A stretch of DNA of 13,981 nucleotides, from NCBI GenBank assembly GCA_023231075.1, contig JALNWC010000030.1, forward strand, positions 1-13,981, read 5' to 3'. A program made the position numbers and the translations under genes. How positions within the stretch are numbered: position 1 is the stretch's first letter; each line of letters opens with the position of its first letter. Source of the stretch: Rhodoferax sp. Its GTDB lineage: Bacteria; Pseudomonadota; Gammaproteobacteria; Burkholderiales; Burkholderiaceae_C. Below the pieces are notes generated by a model that ran no database searches, had not been told where the DNA came from, and worked only from the letters and a program-made list of their open reading frames with translations. Below, one piece after another: positions 6,869 through 13,981 of this stretch.

Positions 6869-9270
6869 GTCAGTGGTCCCTGATTTATGAAGACTTCGAG
6901 CCGACCAAGGAAAAGCGGCGCGAGGCCCTGTGCACCCTGGGCAATGGTTATTTCGCCACGCGCGGCGCCGCGCCCGAAGTGGATGCCAACGACGTGCACT
7001 ACCCCGGCACCTATCTGGCGGGCGGCTACAACCGGCTGGTGAGCCGGATCGCCGGACGCGATGTGGAAAACGAGGACCTGGTCAATATGCCGAACTGGCT
7101 ACCCCTGACGTTCCGTCGGGTCGGCGGCGCGTGGTTTGATTTACAGCAGGTAGAGGTGCTGGCTTACCGGCAGGAGCTCGACCTCAAGCAGGGCGTGCTG
7201 CTGCGCAACCTGCGATTCAAGGATGCTCAGGGGCATGTGACCCGGCTGGCCAGCCGTTGCCTGGTGCACATGCAGCAGCCGCACCTTGCCGCGCTGGAAA
7301 CCACGCTCACCGCAGAAAACTGGTCGGGGCGCATTGAAATTCGCACGGCGCTGGATGGCCGGATCATTAATGACGGCGTTGCGCGTTACCGGGGGCTTGG
7401 CAACCGGCATCTGGAGTGGCTGGAAACCCGTCTGCTCGACGCAGAGACCCTGCTGCTCAGGGTGCGCACCAGCCAGTCGCACATTGAGGTGGTGCAGGCT
7501 GCCGCCACCCGGCTATGGGCCAATGACCAGCCACTGGCCGGTGAGCGCCAAACACGGGAGGAGCCCGGCTACATAGGCCAGTTGATCGCGCTGGATATCG
7601 CAGAAGAAACGCCGTTGGTCATCGAAAAAATTGTCAGTCTGCACAGCTCAAAAGACAGGGCCACCTCCGAGTGCGGCCTGGAAGCGGTGGAAAGCATCGC
7701 GCGTGCAGGACGTTTCCGTGATCTGCTGCAAAGCCATGTGCTGGCCTGGGGGCACTTGTGGGGGCGTTTCGACATGGGCCTCGGGATGCGCGAGCCCGAA
7801 CCGGGGCTGGCGACGGTGCTGGTGCTGCGGCTGCATATTTTTCACCTGCTGCAGACGGTGTCGCTGCACACCATGGACCTGGACGCAGGCGTTCCGGCGC
7901 GTGGGCTGCATGGCGAGGCTTACCGCGGCCATGTGTTCTGGGACGAGCTGTTCATCTTCCCGTTTCTCAGTCTGCGCCTCCCCGAGATCACCCGCGCGCT
8001 GTTGATGTACCGTTACCGTCGTCTTGACGAGGCGCGTGCCGCCGCGCGCAAGGCTGGCTATGACGGCGCCATGTATCCCTGGCAGAGCGGCAGCGATGGG
8101 CGCGAGGAAACCCAGCGCCTGCACCTCAATCCGAAGTCGGGCCGCTGGATTTCGGACAAGAGTAATTTGCAGCGCCATGTCAACGCGGCCATCGCCTACA
8201 ACGTCTGGCAGTATTTTCAGGTGACGCAGGACATGGAGTTTCTGTCCTTTTATGGGGCGGTGATGATTCTGGAAGTTGCCCGTTTCTGGGCCAGCATGGC
8301 CACTTACAACGAGGAACTGGAACGCTATGAAATCCTGGGCGTGATGGGGCCGGATGAATACCACGACGCCTATCCGGACAGCGAGCGTCCGGGGCTGGAC
8401 AACAATGCCTATACCAACGTCATGGCCGTGTGGGTGCTTTGCCGTGCGCTGGAGGTGCTGGACCTGCTGCCCCGGGAGCGGCGCCAGGAGCTGAGCGAGA
8501 CGCTGGCCTTGCGCCAGGAGGAGCTGGAACGCTGGGACGATGTCAGTCGCCGGATGCGCGTCGTGTTCCACGACGACGGCATCATCAGCCAGTTCGAGCA
8601 TTACGAGCGTCTGCAGGAGTTCGATTGGGATGGTTATCGCAAGAAATACGGCGACATCCAGCGGCTCGATCGTGTTCTTGACGCCGAGGACGACACGCCA
8701 AATCGCTACCAGGTCTCCAAACAGGCCGATGTGCTGATGCTGTTCTACCTGTTCTCGTCCGAGGAACTGGGCGACATCTTCAGGCGGCTGGATTACCCGT
8801 TTGAATACGACACCATCCCCAAAAACATCGACTACTACCTGAAGCGGACCTCACATGGCTCCACGCTGAGCCGTGTCACCCATTCCTGGGTGCTGGCGCG
8901 ATCCGATCGGGAAGGCTCGTGGCGCCTGTTTGCCGAGGCCTTGATGAGCGATGTGGAGGATATCCAGGACGGTACCACGCCGGAAGGCATCCATCTGGGC
9001 GCCATGGCCTCCACCGTGGACATGATGCAGCGCGCCTACACCGGGATAGAGGTTCGCGGCGGCGTGCTCTGGCTCAATCCGCGCTTGCCCAGGACCATCG
9101 AAAATCTGTGCCTGCATGTCCATTACCGCGATAAGTCGCTCACCCTGACGATCTCTGGCGACCTGCTCACCGTCGAGGTGGCGGGCGTCACGCCAGAGCT
9201 CATCAAGATCGGCTTCAAGAACGACATCCATGAACTCAGGCATGGGCAGACGAAGGAATTCACGCTGTGA
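6865..9270 (+). CDS. GH65 disaccharide phosphorylase, trehalose/maltose/kojibiose phosphorylase family
   Basis: GH65 phosphorylases split alpha-glucobioses with phosphate, inverting the anomer to give beta-glucose-1-P plus glucose (or glucose-6-P if the substrate is trehalose-6-P). The 801 residues cover the whole family: N-terminal beta-sandwich (about 1-270), linker, (alpha/alpha)6 barrel (about 310-720) and a small C-terminal beta domain ending near 800. The general acid is expected to be Glu498 in GPDEYH. Phosphate-binding elements are KQAD (619-622) and HGSTLS (664-669). The substrate wall motif reads GHVFWDELF (355-363), where I recall WDTE in studied maltose and kojibiose phosphorylases, and there is an extended loop after the general acid. 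Exact substrate is not decided by sequence. Context of beta-PGM and TPP domains favours trehalose or trehalose-6-P. The ATG at 6865 overlaps the upstream stop with no good ribosome site of its own, so coupling is likely. The stop lies 17 bp from the convergent MalQ-TreY stop. Confidence 0.9.
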   Translation: MSQWSLIYEDFEPTKEKRREALCTLGNGYFATRGAAPEVDANDVHYPGTYLAGGYNRLVSRIAGRDVENEDLVNMPNWLPLTFRRVGGAWFDLQQVEVLAYRQELDLKQGVLLRNLRFKDAQGHVTRLASRCLVHMQQPHLAALETTLTAENWSGRIEIRTALDGRIINDGVARYRGLGNRHLEWLETRLLDAETLLLRVRTSQSHIEVVQAAATRLWANDQPLAGERQTREEPGYIGQLIALDIAEETPLVIEKIVSLHSSKDRATSECGLEAVESIARAGRFRDLLQSHVLAWGHLWGRFDMGLGMREPEPGLATVLVLRLHIFHLLQTVSLHTMDLDAGVPARGLHGEAYRGHVFWDELFIFPFLSLRLPEITRALLMYRYRRLDEARAAARKAGYDGAMYPWQSGSDGREETQRLHLNPKSGRWISDKSNLQRHVNAAIAYNVWQYFQVTQDMEFLSFYGAVMILEVARFWASMATYNEELERYEILGVMGPDEYHDAYPDSERPGLDNNAYTNVMAVWVLCRALEVLDLLPRERRQELSETLALRQEELERWDDVSRRMRVVFHDDGIISQFEHYERLQEFDWDGYRKKYGDIQRLDRVLDAEDDTPNRYQVSKQADVLMLFYLFSSEELGDIFRRLDYPFEYDTIPKNIDYYLKRTSHGSTLSRVTHSWVLARSDREGSWRLFAEALMSDVEDIQDGTTPEGIHLGAMASTVDMMQRAYTGIEVRGGVLWLNPRLPRTIENLCLHVHYRDKSLTLTISGDLLTVEVAGVTPELIKIGFKNDIHELRHGQTKEFTL

Positions 9271-9290
9271 CGCAAAGCAGGACGGCGTCA
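9268..9290. repeat. Inverted repeat spanning the two convergent stop codons
   Basis: TGACGC (9268-9273) and GCGTCA (9285-9290) are a perfect 6-bp inverted repeat with an 11-base loop. Each arm starts with the stop codon of its own gene, TGA of the GH65 gene on plus and TGA of malQ-treY on minus. It sits where a bidirectional terminator would be expected, but there is no T-run on either side, so terminator function is doubtful. Confidence 0.25.
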
Positions 9291-12200
9291 AGCCGGACCC
9301 AGTAGCGCGGCGGCCGGCAGGCACGCGAACGCGGCGCTCAGGGCAATGCCGCCGCGCTCGACGATGAGTATCTCGTCGGTGAGTATGTTGCTCAGTCGCG
9401 TGCCGTCGGGCAGGTTGATCGCGACCTTGGTGTCCGCCCACGCCGACTCGCCCAATGGCGGAAGCATCGCCTCGCCGAGCAGCCGGGCGAACAAGCGCCC
9501 GGCAATGACCACCAACAATGTGCCGTTGTGGCGACGCGCGAACGCCACCACATGCGTGGCGTACGTGCCGCTGACCATGAGCGCTGCGTAATCGCCGTCG
9601 CGAAACAGCGCTGGCCGTTCGCGCCGTAGCGCCAGCAGACGCCACGTGATCCACAGCTTCGCACGGCCATCCTCCGGTGCCGCCATAAGCGTTGGCAATT
9701 GTGCCGGATCGAGTGTCTCCAGTGAACCCAGGCGCTGATCAAGTGACGCAAAGTCGACCGGCCGCCGATTGTCCGGGTCCACCAGCGTCAGGGTGATGGT
9801 CTCGTGGCCCTGATACAGGTCTGGCACGCCGGGCGATGTGAATTTGAGCAGGGTGGTGCTCAGGCTGTTGAGCGTCCCAAAATGGGTCAACACGCTTCCC
9901 AGCGTTCGCAGTTCGGAGAGAAAGGTGTTGTTCTCGATGTGCCCCAACAGCGCGCGCACAAAGCCTTCGAGCGCGGCCTCATAGCCTTCGTCCGGATGGG
10001 TCCAGCGGGTGTGCAGCTTGGCCTCGCGAGCCGCCTTTTGCATGTAGAGCACGATGCGCTCCCGGTAAGGCGCCAGCGTCGAATCGTCCAATTCGCCCGT
10101 AGGCAGCGTGCCCAGCAGCGTCTGATACAGCAGGTATTCGTCTCCGTGCGAGGGCGAGCCCAGCGCGGCGCCGGCTGCCTCCAGCTGGTGGCGCAGGCCG
10201 CGGTGCAGGCTGCGCCAGCGGCGCAAGGCCAGGCGCCAGCGCGCCGGCATTTCAGACAACACGTTGATGCGATTGCGCACATCTTCCGAGCGCTTGTTGT
10301 CGTGCGTGGAGGTGGCCAACATGTTGTGCGGCCAGTGCTGGGCTCTGGCGACGCTGGCGCTATGAAAGTCGGCCACCGTGACCCCGAAGTGGGTCGGGTC
10401 ACCGCCCACCTCGTTGAGCGAACTCAAGGGGAAATAGCGGTAAAAAGCGGTGTCCTCAACGCCCTTGGCTGCCACTGGTGCGCTGAATTGCTGGAACCGG
10501 ATGGCAAACCGGCGTACCCGTTGACACAGGTCGTCAGGGGCATCCACCAGCGCCTGCCCGAGCAGGGTCTGGCGCACGAAGCCGAAGATCGACAGGTCGG
10601 CGTCCTGGCTGTGGCGCTCGGCATCGCGCACGGCCCAGTTGACAAAGCGCTGGTCCTGCTCGGAGGCGTTGTCAATGAAGTAAGTGCGGTACACCGGCAG
10701 GCAGGCGGCCACCTCGGTCAAGGCGCGGCGCAGGGTGTTGAGTGTGTAGTCACGCGTGCGTCGGTCGGCGTGGGCGATGCGCAGCAGTTCGGTTGACAGG
10801 ACATTAAGCTCGGAGGCCAGCGCCGAACGAATGACGTCGCGCTTGCCGGCATAGGCCAGCGCGTCGAAACTCTCGTTAACGGTCGTGAAATTGCGCCAGA
10901 TCAGCCCGAATTTGGCCGCCGCCGAGGGGTCGACGAACAGCCCGTTGACTGAATTGGCAAACCGGTACCCGGTCATGCCGTGGATGTGCCAGTTGAGCGG
11001 GATATCTTCTTGGCGCGCGGCGATTTTTTCCGCCACTACATAGAGCGGTCGTGCTGGCCGGCCCTGCTCATCCGGGCACAGCAGCAGGCCGGCGCGGCGC
11101 GCGTAGCCGCTCTGCAATTGCGCAAAATAGCGTGCCGGATCGTAGAGACCGTCCGGATGATCAATGCGCAGCCCGTCGATCGTGCCGGCCGCCGCGAGGT
11201 CCAGCGCGAACGACTGCGTGGCTTCAAACACATCTTCGCGCTCCATGCGCAGGGCGGCGAGTTCGTTGATGTCGAAGAAACGCCGGTAGTTGATGTCGTC
11301 GGAGGCGACACGCCAGTAGGCGAGCCGGTAAGCCTGTGCTTCGATCAGCGCATGCAGCGCATCGCGGGCACTCGCCAGGTTGAACTCTGCCACCACGCTG
11401 GCGATGGCCTGCGCCACGCCCGGTTGGCGGGCCGCCAGCCGGGCCAGCCTGGTTTTGAGCAACTCCTTGTCGCGTGCGCGCTCGGCCCGGGCGCCGGAGT
11501 CACAGACGTCGCGCCCGGGCAAGTGACCGAAAGCAGTCGCCGTGCTGGCCAGGCTGGCGGCCAGGTCCACGTCACCGAGTCGCGTCTGCGCCAGCATCAA
11601 TACCTGTGGGTAGCTTTCGGGCGCCAGCGGAAAGCGATGGTCAAAGTAACGCAGCGCCAGGCTGCCCGTGCTGTCTTCAAAGTGCAGCCCGATGTTGCCG
11701 CTCATGAGCACGTTGCCATAGTGGTCGCCCAGCACCGGGAGCAATACTTTCCCGGTGAGCTCGGGATTGAGCGGCAGCCAGTCGATGTCGAAGTGCTGGG
11801 CATAAAGTGAGGCCGGCCCGTTCTCCAGTACGTCCATCCACCAGACATTGTCACCGCCCATGATCCCCATATGGTTGGGCACCATGTCCAGCAGCATGCC
11901 CATGCCGCGTTCGCGCAGTGCCTGCGCGAAACGCTCAAAGCCCGGGCGTCCGCCGAGTTCGGGGTTGACCTCGTTGTGGGCCACCACGTCATAGCCGTGC
12001 ATGCTGCCAGAGCGGGCCCGCTGGATGGGGGAACAGTACACATGACTCACCCCCAGGCGGGCCAGGTACGGCAGGATGCGCACAGCGTCGTCGAAACCGA
12101 AATCCTTGTGGAATTGCAGCCGGTAGGTGGCGCGCGGAATCTTGGCCTGCATGGCGCTGCGATCGATGGGCTTGGCACGGCGTCGTGGACGCAGCCCGGA

Positions 12201-13981
12201 CAAGGTTCGGCACAGCGTTTGCATGGCTGCATTGCTTGCGAGCGCTGTCAGGTCCAGCGGCAGCTTGCGTCGCCAGTTGGGTTGCTCATCGGTCGTGCCC
12301 GGCATGTTGATTTGTTCCCCAATGCCGAGTACGTCTTCGAGCTGCAGGGTCATGATCACGCACGGCGTTGCCGCCAAAAATGCGTGAACCGCCTGCACGG
12401 CATGCGCCGACAGGTCCGGCCCGGCCCATGCATCGGCCACTTCGGCCGCCGACAGCAGGTCAGCGCGCTGCAGCACCGACAGGAGCTGTACGCGCTCCTG
12501 CGCGCGGTTGATCAGTTGCTTCTCAAAGACCTGCAGGTCGGGGAACAGGCCCAGCTGCAGGCGCAAGCGCAAGTCGAGCCCATGCCACCAGCCGGCCAGT
12601 GTCGCCAGGTCGTGCGTGTTGACGGCCACCAGTGCATTCGCCGGGTAGTCGGTCGCCGCTTTGAATTCGCCATTGTCCTGGCGTTCGAAGTACAGCAGGC
12701 GATAAGACAGCACGTCGAAACGCGCCAGCGCCGCACGCACCTCGTCGGCCACGGTGCCCAGGTCTTCGCCGATCACCATGCAGCGGTTGCGCTGACTCTC
12801 CAGGGCCACGATGGCCAGCATCTCGTTTAGCGCGTAATGCACATAAGTGCCAGCGCGTGCGGTCTGTCCAGGCGGTATCCAGAACAGGCGCATCAGGCCC
12901 ATCACATGGTCAATACGCAGCGCGCCCGCACCGCGCATAGTGGCGCGCAAGGTGTCGATGAAGTAGCGATAGTGGCCGGCGCGCAGGCGGTCCGGCCGCA
13001 GTGGTGGCAAGCCCCAGCCCTGGCCATTCGGATTGAATTCGTCGGCCGGGGCGCCGATGCCGGCATCCGCGGCAAAGCCGTCGCGCTCGCCCCAGACATC
13101 GGAGCCGGCCCGATCGACCGAAACCGCGAGATCCACATACAGGCCCACACCCATGCCCAGCGTCTGGCAGTGGTCGCTCGCGCGCGCCAGCTGGCTGGCT
13201 GCCAGCCATTGCAGGTACTGGTGGTACTGCACGCGCCCGCAATATTGTTCGGCAAACTGCTTGACCTCGCTACTGGCAGGATCGCGGTAGGCCGGTGGCC
13301 ACACTGGCCAGCCCCATAGGCTCTCATCGCCGGCATGAAAATGCGCCTGTAGCGCTTCAAATAGCGCATGCCGGTAGAGTGCCTCCCCGCCCTGCGCCAC
13401 AAAGGCCAAAAAGGCGCGCCCGCTGTCGTCCAGCGCCTGTGTGCCATCGGGTGTCAAGTGGCGTTCGCGAAAGTGCCTGAACAAGCATTCGAGTGCCTCG
13501 AATTTGAGTGCCGCAACGCCGACATAGTCGACCAATGGTGCCTCGCGCACGCGCGCCAGACGGGCCTGGAACTCGGTTGAATGGACCAGCCGCGTCAGCG
13601 GGTCACAGCTGCTGAAGCCATCCACCGCCTCGACGTCGATGTAAAGCACGTTGAGTTGCAGGCGTGACGAGGGGCTGTAGGGACTGGCGTGGGCCGGATT
13701 GTGCGTGAACAGCGCGTGCAGGGGATTGAGACCGACGATGTCGGCACCGCGTTCGGCCATTTGTCCGACCAGTTGCGCCAGGTCACTGAAATCGCCAATA
13801 CCCCAGTTGCGCGCGGAGCGCAGTGCATACAGTTGCACCGTGGGGCCCCAGATTTTGCCGCCGTCTTGCAGTGCTGCCGGACGATAGCAACGCTCGGGCG
13901 CGCTGATCACCAGCGTCTCGCCGGGCAGGCCCGCCACGCTGAGGTGATGGTAGCCGGCGGCCAGGCGCAGGCGCAACGTCA
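9288..13981 (-). CDS. MalQ-TreY fusion: 4-alpha-glucanotransferase / maltooligosyl-trehalose synthase (5' end outside window)
   Basis: One frame with no stop runs from the right edge to the TGA at 9288-9290. The TTG at 13976 is not a credible start, because the product begins inside the MalQ N-terminal region. Residues below count from that TTG. About 1-600 is MalQ (GH77), which moves alpha-1,4-glucan segments between maltooligosaccharides. Its triad is visible: nucleophile Asp356 in LRIDHVMG, acid/base Glu404 in VIGEDLG, Asp456 in NTHDLATLAGWW. About 609-1562 (954 residues) is TreY (GH13), which turns the terminal alpha-1,4 bond of a maltooligosaccharide into alpha,alpha-1,1: PRATYRLQFHKDFGF at its start, DMVPNHMG (697-704), nucleophile Asp939 in LRIDHPDG, Glu983 in VVAEKI, Asp1226 in STHDNKRSED. 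The internal ATG at 12152 where TreY begins has no Shine-Dalgarno, so it should be made as one chain. TreZ is needed to release trehalose and is not here; it may lie beyond the right edge (inference). Confidence 0.93.
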   Translation of the reverse strand, partial: TLRLRLAAGYHHLSVAGLPGETLVISAPERCYRPAALQDGGKIWGPTVQLYALRSARNWGIGDFSDLAQLVGQMAERGADIVGLNPLHALFTHNPAHASPYSPSSRLQLNVLYIDVEAVDGFSSCDPLTRLVHSTEFQARLARVREAPLVDYVGVAALKFEALECLFRHFRERHLTPDGTQALDDSGRAFLAFVAQGGEALYRHALFEALQAHFHAGDESLWGWPVWPPAYRDPASSEVKQFAEQYCGRVQYHQYLQWLAASQLARASDHCQTLGMGVGLYVDLAVSVDRAGSDVWGERDGFAADAGIGAPADEFNPNGQGWGLPPLRPDRLRAGHYRYFIDTLRATMRGAGALRIDHVMGLMRLFWIPPGQTARAGTYVHYALNEMLAIVALESQRNRCMVIGEDLGTVADEVRAALARFDVLSYRLLYFERQDNGEFKAATDYPANALVAVNTHDLATLAGWWHGLDLRLRLQLGLFPDLQVFEKQLINRAQERVQLLSVLQRADLLSAAEVADAWAGPDLSAHAVQAVHAFLAATPCVIMTLQLEDVLGIGEQINMPGTTDEQPNWRRKLPLDLTALASNAAMQTLCRTLSGLRPRRRAKPIDRSAMQAKIPRATYRLQFHKDFGFDDAVRILPYLARLGVSHVYCSPIQRARSGSMHGYDVVAHNEVNPELGGRPGFERFAQALRERGMGMLLDMVPNHMGIMGGDNVWWMDVLENGPASLYAQHFDIDWLPLNPELTGKVLLPVLGDHYGNVLMSGNIGLHFEDSTGSLALRYFDHRFPLAPESYPQVLMLAQTRLGDVDLAASLASTATAFGHLPGRDVCDSGARAERARDKELLKTRLARLAARQPGVAQAIASVVAEFNLASARDALHALIEAQAYRLAYWRVASDDINYRRFFDINELAALRMEREDVFEATQSFALDLAAAGTIDGLRIDHPDGLYDPARYFAQLQSGYARRAGLLLCPDEQGRPARPLYVVAEKIAARQEDIPLNWHIHGMTGYRFANSVNGLFVDPSAAAKFGLIWRNFTTVNESFDALAYAGKRDVIRSALASELNVLSTELLRIAHADRRTRDYTLNTLRRALTEVAACLPVYRTYFIDNASEQDQRFVNWAVRDAERHSQDADLSIFGFVRQTLLGQALVDAPDDLCQRVRRFAIRFQQFSAPVAAKGVEDTAFYRYFPLSSLNEVGGDPTHFGVTVADFHSASVARAQHWPHNMLATSTHDNKRSEDVRNRINVLSEMPARWRLALRRWRSLHRGLRHQLEAAGAALGSPSHGDEYLLYQTLLGTLPTGELDDSTLAPYRERIVLYMQKAAREAKLHTRWTHPDEGYEAALEGFVRALLGHIENNTFLSELRTLGSVLTHFGTLNSLSTTLLKFTSPGVPDLYQGHETITLTLVDPDNRRPVDFASLDQRLGSLETLDPAQLPTLMAAPEDGRAKLWITWRLLALRRERPALFRDGDYAALMVSGTYATHVVAFARRHNGTLLVVIAGRLFARLLGEAMLPPLGESAWADTKVAINLPDGTRLSNILTDEILIVERGGIALSAAFACLPAAALLGPA

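Noticed and set aside
12100..12200. Possibility that the MalQ-TreY junction is an assembly or frameshift artefact joining two genes
   Set aside because: The frame is continuous with a plausible linker, both domains are complete at the junction, and no ribosome site or stop remnant is seen; kept as a genuine fusion.
9804..12830. Several plus-strand open frames of about 276-330 codons opposite malQ-treY
   Set aside because: They run antisense to intact catalytic motifs of MalQ and TreY and have low-complexity shadow composition.
1..13981. Search for CRISPR arrays, tRNAs, insertion sequences and tandem repeats
   Set aside because: No regularly spaced repeats, tRNA-like folds, transposase motifs or terminal repeats were noticed; the window is almost all coding.

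Overview
The window is a dense, high-GC stretch of bacterial chromosome. Gene style and protein sequences suggest a betaproteobacterium of the Burkholderiales/Comamonadaceae kind; this is an impression from protein similarity recalled from memory, not a search. Almost everything after the first 0.5 kb is storage-carbohydrate metabolism: glycogen precursor synthesis, glycogen elongation, and trehalose formation and breakdown. I see no rRNA, tRNA, CRISPR array, insertion sequence or phage gene.

Layout. Positions 1-501 hold the 3' end of a Fic-domain protein, cut by the window edge and probably unrelated to the rest. Positions 502-771 are a 270-bp non-coding leader. Then comes a plus-strand run: pgm (alpha-phosphoglucomutase, 772-2424), glgC (ADP-glucose pyrophosphorylase, 2450-3724) and glgA (glycogen synthase, 3736-5184), spaced 25 and 11 bp apart. 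After a 79-bp gap come two genes with a 4-base ATGA overlap. The first encodes a fusion of a beta-phosphoglucomutase-like HAD domain with a trehalose-6-phosphate phosphatase domain (about 5264/5270-6868). The second encodes a GH65 disaccharide phosphorylase (6865-9270). Convergent to them, on the minus strand, is one very long ORF (9288 to beyond the right edge) that fuses a 4-alpha-glucanotransferase (MalQ) to a maltooligosyl-trehalose synthase (TreY).

How they may work together (inference). Pgm makes alpha-glucose-1-P from glucose-6-P, GlgC makes ADP-glucose, and GlgA builds alpha-1,4-glucan. MalQ-TreY can rework maltooligosaccharides and isomerise their reducing end to a trehalose unit; TreZ, not visible here, would release trehalose. 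A GH65 phosphorylase would split trehalose (or a related alpha-glucobiose) to beta-glucose-1-P plus glucose. The beta-PGM domain returns beta-glucose-1-P to glucose-6-P, while the TPP domain dephosphorylates trehalose-6-P. The locus could therefore encode much of a glycogen-trehalose cycle that separates the alpha and beta anomers of glucose-1-P. The HAD/TPP gene plus the GH65 gene resembles a split form of the single long mycobacterial protein annotated OtsB1 (Rv2006), as I recall it.
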